DNA from: CBFGTV01 sp965652145
GTDB lineage: Bacteria; Bacillota; Clostridia; Peptostreptococcales; Natronincolaceae
Direction of reading: 5' to 3'
Assembly: GCA_965652145.1 (NCBI GenBank)
Contig: CBFGTV010000098.1
Location: 1 to 11,455 of the forward strand
DNA: 11,455 nt
Every line of letters begins with the position of its first letter. Position 1 is the stretch's first letter. Both the position numbers and the translations under genes were made by a program. Below the pieces are notes generated by a model that was not told the origin of the DNA, made no database searches, and saw only the letters and a program-made list of their open reading frames with translations. Shown piece after piece: positions 1-6,064 of the stretch.

Positions 1-136
1 ATAGTATCAATAATATATAAAATACAGTAATTAAGGCATAGATCATAACAGGAAATATAATTGCCAATTCTATGGTCATGCTGCCCCTTCGATTGAAATT
101 CTTTTTTTGACTTAGATTCTCCAGCTTTTTAAGCAT
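1..136 (-). CDS. TadE-like pseudopilin, N-terminal part (cut by window edge)
   Basis: Only the N-terminus is in the window. It has a basic, hydrophilic leader followed by Gly-Ser-Met-Thr-Ile-Glu and then an unbroken hydrophobic stretch (residues LAIIFPVMIYALITVFYILL). A Gly at -1 and Glu at +5 is the prepilin peptidase cleavage signature. The order G-S-M-T-[IV]-E-x-A followed by P is typical of the TadE family, whose minor pseudopilins are processed by the Tad prepilin peptidase and take part in pilus assembly at the membrane. I chose the ATG at 134-136 because AAAGGA then sits about 8 bases upstream. The in-frame ATG at 143-145, three codons earlier, would place the same purines directly against the start. 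The family identity is inferred from this short segment plus the Tad neighbours, and the C-terminal part cannot be assessed. Confidence 0.75.
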   Translation of the reverse strand, partial: MLKKLENLSQKKNFNRRGSMTIELAIIFPVMIYALITVFYILLIL

Positions 137-154
137 TGCCCCCATCCTTTTTGA

Positions 155-179
155 GGAGGCCAGGATAACCCTAGCCTCC
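155..179 (-). other. intercistronic stem-loop between flp1 and tadE
   Basis: The arms at 155-164 (GGAGGCCAGG) and 170-179 (CCTAGCCTCC) form a 10-bp stem with a 5-base loop. In the minus-strand RNA the one irregular pair (161/173) is a G·U wobble, whereas on the plus strand it is a C·A mismatch, so the structure belongs to the Tad operon transcript. No U-tract follows, so a classical terminator is unlikely. An mRNA-stabilising or processing element behind the highly expressed pilin gene is the simpler reading (inference). Confidence 0.7.
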
Positions 180-193
180 CATAAGAATTTTAA

Positions 194-385
194 TTAAATT
201 CCGTTTTCAATCGAATTTGGATCAAGTTCATTTCCTTCGATGTTACCTAACACATTTTGAACAAATCTAACAATCGTTTTTCTAAACATAAGTGCTAAAC
301 CTACTAACACCGCAATTAAAAGAACCAGTTCAACAGTACCCAATCCGTCTTCCTCTAAAATAAACTCTTTCAATAGTTTTAACAT
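194..385 (-). CDS. flp1: Flp1-like type IVb (Tad) major pilin
   Basis: This is a 63-residue prepilin. A short charged leader (MLKLLKEFILEEDG) is followed by L-G-T-V-E, giving Gly at -1 and Glu at +5 of the prepilin cleavage site. A single hydrophobic segment (LVLLIAVLVGLALMF) comes next, then a short amphipathic tail. The EEDG-[LM]-G-T-V-E pattern and the size match the Flp1-like pilins of clostridial Tad loci. After cleavage by the neighbouring prepilin peptidase it should polymerise into the pilus fibre. A GTG at 392-394 would add three residues, but that codon lies inside the ribosome binding site, so ATG at 383-385 is preferred. The gene lies 31 bases after tadC, with a stem-loop behind it. 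I see no separate promoter in front of it, so it is probably co-transcribed with the assembly genes. Confidence 0.85.
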   Translation of the reverse strand: MLKLLKEFILEEDGLGTVELVLLIAVLVGLALMFRKTIVRFVQNVLGNIEGNELDPNSIENGI

Positions 386-390
386 TCTAA

Positions 391-401
391 CCACCCCCTT
401 T
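391..401 (-). promoter_or_regulatory. ribosome binding site that decides the flp1 start
   Basis: On the minus strand this reads AAAGGGGGTGG, nearly a full complement of the 16S 3' end (only a G for A change within AAAGGAGGTG). It lies 5 bases before the ATG at 383-385. It contains the alternative GTG start, which makes that start unlikely. Its strength fits a major pilin. Confidence 0.7.
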
Positions 402-416
402 CATCGAATAGCACCA

Positions 417-1289
417 TTACATTTGCGACAGGGCCAAAATAGCAGGTGTCATCACAATTAAAATAATGGCAAAAAACATTACCATCATGGGAAATAATAG
501 CTTTGTAGAGGCCTCCTCACCCAACAGCTTGGCTGTATTTTTTCTCATAATCCAGCATTCACTGGATAACAGCCTGAGCATGCCCACCATTTCTCCGCTT
601 CCCTTTTTCATATTTTGAAGAACCAGCGTTATAAATTTAAATATCTCAGGAGTCCTGCACCGATTGGCAAAGTCTTCATAGGCTTCAGCCTCTGATCTGC
701 CTCCCCGTATTTCTGCCAGCGTCACCCTAAGCTCATGATAGAGGGGCCGTTCACTTTCGCTTTCCTCGGTGATTTTCTGCCAGGCCCTGGATAGATTCAT
801 TCCTGCATTTAATAATAAAATTAATTTGTTGAGGAATTCGGTAAAATCTAGCTTTAACAGCATCTGTCTTCTCTTAACCTGTTGATTGACCTCTTGATTG
901 AGCCCATAAACGGCAGCAGCAGGCAGCAGCAGCGCTGCTAAAATTCCTTCTCGATCAAGGCTGTCCTCCAGTGCGACAGCAAAGATCGATAATATGAGAA
1001 AAATAATAAGAACCATTGTCACCTGATTGGCCCAGTGAATTTTCAAATATCTTTGCCCCTCCTTAGGGCCGTAAAGCTCATTAAAACGAGACGCCATTCT
1101 TCTATCGTAGTTTGTCTGATACCGATAGCCTGTCTCTGCCAAAAGGAGGTAACCCATTGGCAGCATTTGCCTTAAGGGATATTGTTTTTGATTTAAGGAC
1201 TCAAACATTTGGCTATATCTTTTTCGCCCAATTATATATAAAGTAATTTCTACAATAAGTAAGACAATAAAAATGATTTGAAAGACCAT
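417..1289 (-). CDS. tadC: TadC-like inner-membrane platform protein (T2SS F domain)
   Basis: This 290-residue membrane protein has hydrophobic segments near residues 4-20, 90-107, 116-130 and 263-287. A cytoplasmic helical block lies between about 145 and 260 (LDFTEFLNKLILLLNAGMNLSRAW…, then EIRGGRSEAEAYEDFANRC). The LNAGM[NS]…A pattern and the C-terminal transmembrane helix are those of the T2SSF/GspF domain in TadC. With TadB it forms the platform on which the CpaF ATPase works to extrude the pilus. The start is supported by GAGGTG six to seven bases upstream, located inside the end of tadB. Only two bases separate the tadB stop from this ATG, which suggests translational coupling. It is assigned to TadC rather than TadB from its position after another T2SSF gene and its divergent N-terminus. 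Confidence 0.85.
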   Translation of the reverse strand: MVFQIIFIVLLIVEITLYIIGRKRYSQMFESLNQKQYPLRQMLPMGYLLLAETGYRYQTNYDRRMASRFNELYGPKEGQRYLKIHWANQVTMVLIIFLILSIFAVALEDSLDREGILAALLLPAAAVYGLNQEVNQQVKRRQMLLKLDFTEFLNKLILLLNAGMNLSRAWQKITEESESERPLYHELRVTLAEIRGGRSEAEAYEDFANRCRTPEIFKFITLVLQNMKKGSGEMVGMLRLLSSECWIMRKNTAKLLGEEASTKLLFPMMVMFFAIILIVMTPAILALSQM

Positions 1290-1291
1290 GC

Positions 1292-2173
1292 CTACACCTC
1301 GATATTCATTATTTTCTTAGACAACCAAAGGGCAATGCCCATCAGAACCAGGGCTATTGTCATCACGACCCTTCCAACCGCTGTAGTAAAGACCGGGGCC
1401 ATATAATCCGGAGCAGTGGCCTTTAAAACTATAATCAGTAATACCGGCAGCACCATCAATACCCGTTGTTCGAATTTTCGCTGGGCCAGTAATAGCTCCA
1501 AATCCTGCTTAAACTCTAACTTTTCCGCAATAATTTTACTGGTATTTTTCATCACTTCCACCAGATTCCCCCCAGCACGGTTGCTGGTAACAAAGACATC
1601 AACAAAATTCTGTATATCCTCCAGATGAGAATAGGAAGCCAGGTCATGGAAGGCACTTTCGATAGTCTCATTCATTTCCAGCTTGCCGATGATTAATTCT
1701 AATTCAGAAATGATGAATGTTGATTCGCCGGCATATTGTAGCTTTAAATCCCTAATGGCATCCCGAAGGGATGCCTCCATGGACTTCCCGGCCGAAAGGG
1801 AAGAAGATATGGCATAAAGGGCATCCTTAAATTCAATATTCAGTTGAAGCTTTCTACTTACAATTATTTCCTTTCTCTTGATTTTAGGATAATACAGGGC
1901 TAGGGGAGTTAAAACCAATGAAAGGAGTAAATGTTGATAGAACACATAGCCCAGGAGAAATAATATTAACATGGCCTGAAAAATATATATAAGCCTTTCG
2001 CCAAAGGGCATCTGATAGGTGCTGTAATCTTTCATTTCATTTTGAGGCTTCTCACCTTTACTTCTCAAAAGAGCTGGTTCCTTAAGCTTTTGCAGTCTAC
2101 CGGGAAACATCAAATAAAGAATGATCAAGAAGGATATGATTGCTATTAAAATTAATATAAATTGTAACCCCAT
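1292..2173 (-). CDS. tadB: TadB-like inner-membrane platform protein (T2SS F domain)
   Basis: This 293-residue protein has an N-terminal helix (residues 4-23), a hydrophobic pair around 62-95, a cytoplasmic T2SSF domain around 105-235 (FKDALYAISSSLSAGKSMEASL, then FVTSNRAGGNLVEVM), and two C-terminal helices around 238-254 and 266-285. The S-L-S-A-G-x-S[ML]-x-x-[SA] and R-x-G-G-[ND] elements are characteristic of TadB. It is expected to form the integral-membrane platform with TadC and to receive force from the CpaF hexamer. AAAGGA just before the ATG supports the start and lies within the last codons of cpaF, 3 bases upstream. The stop codon is TAG, which matters for interpreting the internal TAG in cpaE. 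Confidence 0.88.
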   Translation of the reverse strand: MGLQFILILIAIISFLIILYLMFPGRLQKLKEPALLRSKGEKPQNEMKDYSTYQMPFGERLIYIFQAMLILFLLGYVFYQHLLLSLVLTPLALYYPKIKRKEIIVSRKLQLNIEFKDALYAISSSLSAGKSMEASLRDAIRDLKLQYAGESTFIISELELIIGKLEMNETIESAFHDLASYSHLEDIQNFVDVFVTSNRAGGNLVEVMKNTSKIIAEKLEFKQDLELLLAQRKFEQRVLMVLPVLLIIVLKATAPDYMAPVFTTAVGRVVMTIALVLMGIALWLSKKIMNIEV

Positions 2174-2176
2174 AAT

Positions 2177-3412
2177 TTATCCTTTCCAGGCTATACCCGC
2201 CATTTTTAATTTATCGGTATTCAATAATAAATTGGATGTTCGAATAAGCCGCCCCAATGGGCCCTGGTCACCACTTTCAAATTCCTCAAAGAGAAAGAGT
2301 GGATTTAATTTAACTTGTCCCCCTTCAATTCCTGCAACCTCTGAAATTTCCATGACACGTCTGCTCTTATCCCTTAGCCTGGAAAGATGCACCATAATAT
2401 CGATTCCCGAAGCAATCTGTTGTCTAATGGCCTCTAATGGAAGGGGGGACCCGCTCAAAACCATGGTCTCAAGCCGACTTATCATATCCTTCGTGGAGTT
2501 AGCATGACCAGTTGAAAGGGACCCGTCGTGACCTGTATTCATAGCTTGAAGCATATCAATTGCCTCGGCTCCCCTTACTTCCCCTACAATGATTCTCTCG
2601 GGTCTCATACGCAGGGAAGCTCTGATTAGCTCCCGAATAGAAACCGCTCCCTTTCCCTCTACATTGGCATTACGGGTTTCAAGCCTTACCAGATTATCTA
2701 TTTCAAGGATTTGCAGCTCTGCTGAATCCTCTATCGTAATGATTCTTTCTTCCCTAGGAATAAAGTTAGATAGCACATTGAGTAATGTAGTTTTACCTGA
2801 ACCAGTTCCCCCACAAACGAAAATATTGTACTTTGCCACCACGAGCTGCTTTAAGAAGGTAGCTGCTTCTTCTGTTATAGCACCACCATTGATTAAATCC
2901 TCAATTGTCATAGGTTTTTGGGGAAACTTTCTGATGGTTAATATCGGGCCATTGATGGCAATGGGTGGCAGAACCACATTGACCCTGGAACCATCCTGAA
3001 GCCTGGCGTCTACAATGGGGGACGATTCGTTTACTACTCGATTGACCTTTGAGACAATGGCCTGAATAACGTCTTCCAATTTCTGTTGACTGCTAAAACG
3101 ACTTGGATATTGATGACTCATCCCCTGTCGCTCGATAAAGATCATATCAGGCCCATTTACCATTATCTCTGTGATCGTGTCGTCCTCTAAAAGGGGCTGT
3201 AGTATATCCAATCTTCTTAGTCCATTAAAAACAGCCTCTACTACCTGCTGCTTTTCTGCAAGCATAAGTCGGTTGTCTCTGGCAATATCAAAAACAACCC
3301 TTTCAATCACATCAATTATTTCATCGTCCTCTATATTACTTTTTAGGTCCAGTCCTTCCCTAACCTTTTCCTTTACCAGCTCTATGACTTCATTTAAAGG
3401 CCTTTTTTCCAT
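2177..3412 (-). CDS. cpaF: CpaF/TadA pilus-assembly ATPase (GspE/PilT superfamily)
   Basis: This 411-residue hexameric secretion ATPase energises Tad pilus assembly at the cytoplasmic face of the membrane. The motifs are complete and in order: Walker A GGTGSGKTT (201-209), Asp box IEDSAEL (227-233), Walker B RIIVGEVRG with the catalytic Glu (273-281), and the His box around TGHDGSLSTGHANS (293-306). The N-terminal domain shows the CpaF-type EIMVNGPDMIFIERQG (82-97) and DARLQDGSRVNVVLPP (135-150). Length is normal for the family in Firmicutes. The start is supported by GAGGTG seven bases upstream. The gene lies 14 bases after cpaE and 3 before tadB, so it is in the same operon. Nothing looks damaged, in contrast to cpaE next to it. 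Confidence 0.95.
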   Translation of the reverse strand: MEKRPLNEVIELVKEKVREGLDLKSNIEDDEIIDVIERVVFDIARDNRLMLAEKQQVVEAVFNGLRRLDILQPLLEDDTITEIMVNGPDMIFIERQGMSHQYPSRFSSQQKLEDVIQAIVSKVNRVVNESSPIVDARLQDGSRVNVVLPPIAINGPILTIRKFPQKPMTIEDLINGGAITEEAATFLKQLVVAKYNIFVCGGTGSGKTTLLNVLSNFIPREERIITIEDSAELQILEIDNLVRLETRNANVEGKGAVSIRELIRASLRMRPERIIVGEVRGAEAIDMLQAMNTGHDGSLSTGHANSTKDMISRLETMVLSGSPLPLEAIRQQIASGIDIMVHLSRLRDKSRRVMEISEVAGIEGGQVKLNPLFLFEEFESGDQGPLGRLIRTSNLLLNTDKLKMAGIAWKG

Positions 3413-3426
3413 ATATTACACCTCAG

Positions 3427-4512
3427 TTATAAGTTAACAAAGCTTTCAACCAATCCTTTAAGGGATTTAACATAAAGACTGTTCAAATTTATTTGATAGA
3501 ATGCCCCTCTTTTAATAAGCAAACTGGGATCAGAGGGTAAATATAGCCGCAGGTCTTTCTTTGTTTCCTCCAAAGCCTGAAGGTCTTTGACCCGGTTATA
3601 GCACAAGATCATCTTATCCTTATGGAAATCATTGACCTCCAGCATTTTAAACAAAATCTCCGTTTTGCTTTTTCCCCCTGGGGTATCATTAATCAGCAGC
3701 ACGATTGAATCACTTAGTTCTAACATGGTCTCAATTTTATCATCGAAGCTGCTGCTTACATCAATTAAAACATAGTCATAAAGACCACTCTTTTGAACTT
3801 CGTGAATAAAATTCCTTAGTTCATCAGGTGTAATTTCATTGAATTCCGATGGAACTTCGGCAGGCGGATAATAATTTAACTGTGTTGAAGGATCCTTTAG
3901 CCGCAAACCTTCCAGCTTCATTTTTAGCTGTTTTTGATCTCCCTTCATATAATAATAGAGCTGTCCTCCCTGGTGGGTACGCTGACATTCAAAATATAAC
4001 TCTGTCTACGTAAAAATTAAAACGTTAAGATAACGCACCTCTTGTCCCTTCCCCCCAAAAAGCGACCCTAACGCCAAAGCCAGGGTGGTTTTTCCCGCAC
4101 CTCCCTCTGCCGAATAGAACAGCCCCAGCTTGGCAGAACGTGTACTAACCTGTAGAGGCGTTACATCATTAGTGAGTAGCGATAAATTCTGTAAAATATC
4201 TGCTGCCAGCATGTCTCCCCTCTGATATTTAAAAATACTAGGATATTGATCTAAATGCTGACCTAGCCTGCCTTCAGACAATAAAATGATTTTACCTTCG
4301 TATACGCTTTCGATTTCTTCAGTCAATAGCTTAGGGTTTACAAGTAATATGTCAGCCCCATCGACGTTCATCACTGTTCTTTTGGCCAAAGCTTCTCCAT
4401 GAGAATAGAGAAAAATATGAAAACGATGGGAATAATGTTCTGAAAAATAACTGTCTATAGCCTTTAAATAGGCTAAATCGGGATCTGCAATAATTAAATT
4501 GATTTTAACCAT
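3427..4512 (-). pseudogene. cpaE: CpaE/TadZ-like pilus-assembly ATPase, interrupted by one in-frame TAG
   Basis: Read through, this frame encodes 361 residues. Residues 1 to about 120 form an atypical receiver-like domain (INLIIADPDLAYLKAI; the usual phosphoacceptor position reads LLVNP). From about 128 there is a MinD/ParA-type ATPase with a Walker A SAEGGAGKTT (134-143), where the usual first Lys of K-G-G is Glu. The later half has the Walker B-like YDYVLIDVSSS and the PGGKSKTE segment. CpaE/TadZ localises the Tad machinery at the membrane. Codon 169 is TAG. The frame is unchanged after it and continues TELYFECQ as the family would, with no gap, so only one residue is affected. The downstream half has no good internal start: the first Met is 20 codons on, with GGGAGG about 16 bases before it. 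The start has AAGGAAGGG just upstream. The gene is 16 bases after the peptidase and 14 before cpaF. Confidence 0.8.
4006..4008 (-). other. internal in-frame amber codon in cpaE
   Basis: The minus strand reads ATT TTT ACG TAG ACA GAG TTA, and the coding frame is identical on both sides (193 codons from here to the terminal TAA). Four other genes here (tadB, the prepilin peptidase, yhbY, obgE) end in TAG, so TAG is an ordinary stop in this genome. From memory of clostridial homologues (YLNLE…ST.LYF), the position would hold a small residue such as Ser, which one C-to-A change in TCG would convert to TAG. That ancestral residue is inference. Confidence 0.85.
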
Positions 4513-4528
4513 TTTTCCCTTCCTTTCT

Positions 4529-5053
4529 CTATATTTTTATTTGCAAGCTGACGATTAAAGTCCCCAAAGCGATGGCCACCGCAAAGGGAAAGTGTCCATT
4601 GTCCTTTCTGTTGAAATCCTGGTAAGGCAGCAAACTTCGGGTAAGAAAAGAAGCCTTTAAGTATTGAAATAAATTCATTAACCTTATCCTCATATTTTTC
4701 TTTATGATCATAATACAAAGGGCCATCAAACCGCCTGCTAAAAATGAAGCGAGCATACACTTAATAATAAATGTGCTTCCTGTGATGGAGCCGATAGCGC
4801 TGAATAGCTTAATATCCCCTGCACCGAGCATCCTGAGGAGAAATAAAGGTAAAAGGAATAAACCAGGAAGCAGTATTCCAAAAAAGGATTCCTTTATTCC
4901 CTGCTGCCCCGACATGCCATTGATGACAATTCCCATGAGCATCATAGAATAGACCAGCTTATTTTTTATTTTATTAGATTTGATATCAGTGTACACTGCA
5001 GCTATTATTAAACATAGTAACAGAATACTCTGAATCACCTTAAAATGATTCAT
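4529..5053 (-). CDS. cpaA: Tad prepilin peptidase, A24 family (CpaA/TadV)
   Basis: This 174-residue polytopic aspartic protease cleaves the leaders of Flp1 and TadE. The two catalytic Asp sites are visible: YTDIKSNKIKN (Asp23) and LGAGDIKLFSAIG (Asp80). The family's closing element GHFPFAVAIALG is at 153-164. Hydrophobic segments near 7-22, 34-46, 56-74, 95-118 and 155-172 fit a small multi-pass enzyme. It lacks the N-terminal methylase domain of PilD, as expected for CpaA/TadV. The ATG at 5051-5053 has GAGG seven bases upstream. It is the first gene of the Tad operon, with a sigma-H-type promoter about 65 bases upstream. It ends in TAG, and the cpaE ribosome binding site follows at once. No anomalies seen. 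Confidence 0.93.
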   Translation of the reverse strand: MNHFKVIQSILLLCLIIAAVYTDIKSNKIKNKLVYSMMLMGIVINGMSGQQGIKESFFGILLPGLFLLPLFLLRMLGAGDIKLFSAIGSITGSTFIIKCMLASFLAGGLMALCIMIIKKNMRIRLMNLFQYLKASFLTRSLLPYQDFNRKDNGHFPFAVAIALGTLIVSLQIKI

Positions 5054-5118
5054 TCATAGGCCTCTTTTCCTAGTTTCATTTACATAAATTCCAAAATTTA
5101 AAGTTACAATTTATTATT

Positions 5119-5147
5119 TAATTCGATATAATATTGTATATTCCTGC
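5119..5147 (-). promoter_or_regulatory. sigma-H-type promoter for the Tad operon
   Basis: On the minus strand, GCAGGAATA (-35; 5139-5147) is followed after 11 bases by ATCGAATTA (-10; 5119-5127). This matches every specified position of the Bacillus sigma-H consensus RnAGGAwWW-N11/12-RnnGAATww. The predicted start of transcription is near 5114, giving a leader of about 60 bases before the prepilin peptidase ATG. No comparable sigma-A promoter is evident in this gap. The match is seen directly; its use by sigma-H is inference. Confidence 0.7.
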
Positions 5148-5189
5148 TAGAATTTGTATTATTTAAATATTTTTTGTTATTTTTAGCAT

Positions 5190-5230
5190 AAAAAAACACA
5201 GTTCCTCTCAAAGTATGATTTGAACTGGTT
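5190..5230 (-). terminator. orphan intrinsic-terminator-like hairpin
   Basis: In the minus-strand RNA, AAC-CAGTTC (5222-5230) pairs with GAACTG-GTT (5195-5204) around an inner AAA/TTT helix with a bulge, and a run of seven U (5190-5196) follows. No recognisable gene lies directly upstream; the nearest is yhbY, which already has its own terminator about 300 bases earlier. It also insulates the sigma-H promoter that follows. The bulges make it weaker than the yhbY terminator. Confidence 0.5.
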
Positions 5231-5522
5231 TTACAGAACAGCGCCAGATGATATTCTTAGACTAATCGTTTTTAAAAATTAAATTAACGATACATTAATA
5301 TTTTAATATAAACTCAAAAATTTCATTGATAATTCGGCACTTTTTCCAATACAATAATAATATTTTTTACATTCTATTGAATATTTCTATAAACTTTTAT
5401 TTTTTAAGGTTGTTGAATAATTTTCAAACAATAAATTTCGTCATTGAATACTCTCTTGCCCGGTAAAATTACTTAAAGGGGAATATTTTATATATTCAAC
5501 ACCGTATTTTAAATAAAAGCAT
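5231..5522. other. AT-rich gap without a recognised gene
   Basis: No open frame on either strand has both a ribosome binding site and useful length, and I do not recognise a known riboswitch or tRNA. A 6-bp inverted repeat (ATCGTT at 5265-5270, AACGAT at 5286-5291) and several scattered TTGAATA words occur, but these are expected at this base composition. Because it lies between two minus-strand terminators, an unannotated small RNA cannot be excluded. Confidence 0.4.
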
Positions 5523-5550
5523 AAAAAAACCAGTACACAATGTACTAGTT
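5523..5550 (-). terminator. intrinsic terminator of the obgE–yhbY operon
   Basis: In the minus-strand RNA, AACTAGTACA (5541-5550) pairs over 10 bp (one G·U) with TGTACTGGTT (5528-5537) around a 3-base loop, followed by seven U (5523-5529). The yhbY stop codon lies inside the upstream arm, so termination is immediate. Confidence 0.85.
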
Positions 5551-5841
5551 TTTGGGTAATTGAATTCTTGGATTTTTCTTTGATTCTCGATATAAAACAA
5601 ACCTATTACCAATGGCCTGAACAAATTCAGCCCTTAATTCCTCTGCCAGCTCATTGGCAACTTCCTTTGCATCCAGCAGGCTTGTCTCCAACAGCGAAAT
5701 TTTCACCAACTCCCTGGCTTCAAGGGCTAGATCCAACTGCTCAATAAAATTTTCAGTAATGCCCCCCTTACCAATCTGGGTTATAGGCTTTTCTTTATGG
5801 GCTAACGCCTTTAAATAGCTTCTTTGCTTTCCTGTTAACAT
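5545..5841 (-). CDS. yhbY: YhbY/YqeI-family CRM-domain RNA-binding protein
   Basis: This 98-residue single-domain protein of the CRS1/YhbY (CRM) family associates with pre-50S ribosomal particles and is linked to ribosome assembly. The family pattern is clear: an N-terminal MLTGKQRSYLKALAH, the GxxG-type loop IGKGGIT (residues 23-29), and a central LEARELVKISLLE. Next come the helical LDAKEVANELAEEL and the FVQAIGNRFVLYRESK strand. The start is supported by AAAAGGAG eight bases upstream. It follows a small Cys-rich gene by 18 bases and belongs to the obgE transcript, which ends in the terminator overlapping this stop codon (TAG). Length and sequence look entirely normal. The usual downstream nadD is absent; the Tad locus comes next instead. 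Confidence 0.93.
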   Translation of the reverse strand: MLTGKQRSYLKALAHKEKPITQIGKGGITENFIEQLDLALEARELVKISLLETSLLDAKEVANELAEELRAEFVQAIGNRFVLYRESKKNPRIQLPKN

Positions 5842-5859
5842 TAATCTGCTCCTTTTCTA

Positions 5860-6042
5860 TTAAACCTCTATTTCCTTCCTTGCCTTTCTTCGATGAACCT
5901 CGTATTCCTTGACGCCCTTTTTCCAGCCTGAACGAACCTTCTCTACTGCCTGTTCCCGTTCCTTTACGACAAAATCATTCTTTGCAATGCAGAAATATGT
6001 TTTCGTATCTAATTTGCAATTTTCACAATTAATACAGCTCAT
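5860..6042 (-). CDS. small Cys-rich basic protein between obgE and yhbY, function unknown
   Basis: This 60-residue protein is one I do not recognise. The N-terminus carries Cys3, Cys6, Cys9 and Cys18 (C-x2-C-x2-C-x8-C), enough to ligate a zinc ion or small Fe-S cluster. The C-terminal half is strongly charged, with Lys/Arg/Glu-rich helical segments (KEREQAVEKVRSGWKKGVKE, then HRRKARKEIEV). There is no membrane segment. A TAA lies four codons upstream in frame, so this ATG is the first possible start. Its ribosome binding site is unusual: GGGGG is 12 bases from the ATG and AGGAG is further away, overlapping the obgE stop. It sits 22 bases after obgE and 18 before yhbY, so it is probably co-transcribed with ribosome-assembly factors. 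Metal or RNA binding is inference only. Confidence 0.65.
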   Translation of the reverse strand: MSCINCENCKLDTKTYFCIAKNDFVVKEREQAVEKVRSGWKKGVKEYEVHRRKARKEIEV

Positions 6043-6064
6043 ATAACTACTTTACCCCCGTCTC

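Noticed and set aside
3427..3948. The C-terminal half of cpaE as an independent gene starting at the ATG at 3946-3948
   Set aside because: It would begin in the middle of the ATPase domain without a properly spaced ribosome binding site, and family-like sequence continues in frame upstream to the TAG.
5050..5079. Nine-codon upstream frame whose TGA overlaps the prepilin peptidase ATG
   Set aside because: It has no adequate ribosome binding site and contains the peptidase's own. Such a short overlap is expected by chance.
5437..5443. TGACGAA, resembling a Spo0A box (TGNCGAA)
   Set aside because: A single 7-base match about 300 bases upstream of the predicted promoter is not convincing, although Spo0A control would fit a sigma-H context.
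5377..5450. Three TTGAATA words spaced about 31-36 bases apart
   Set aside because: The spacing is irregular and the words are common in DNA this AT-rich; no longer repeat unit surrounds them.
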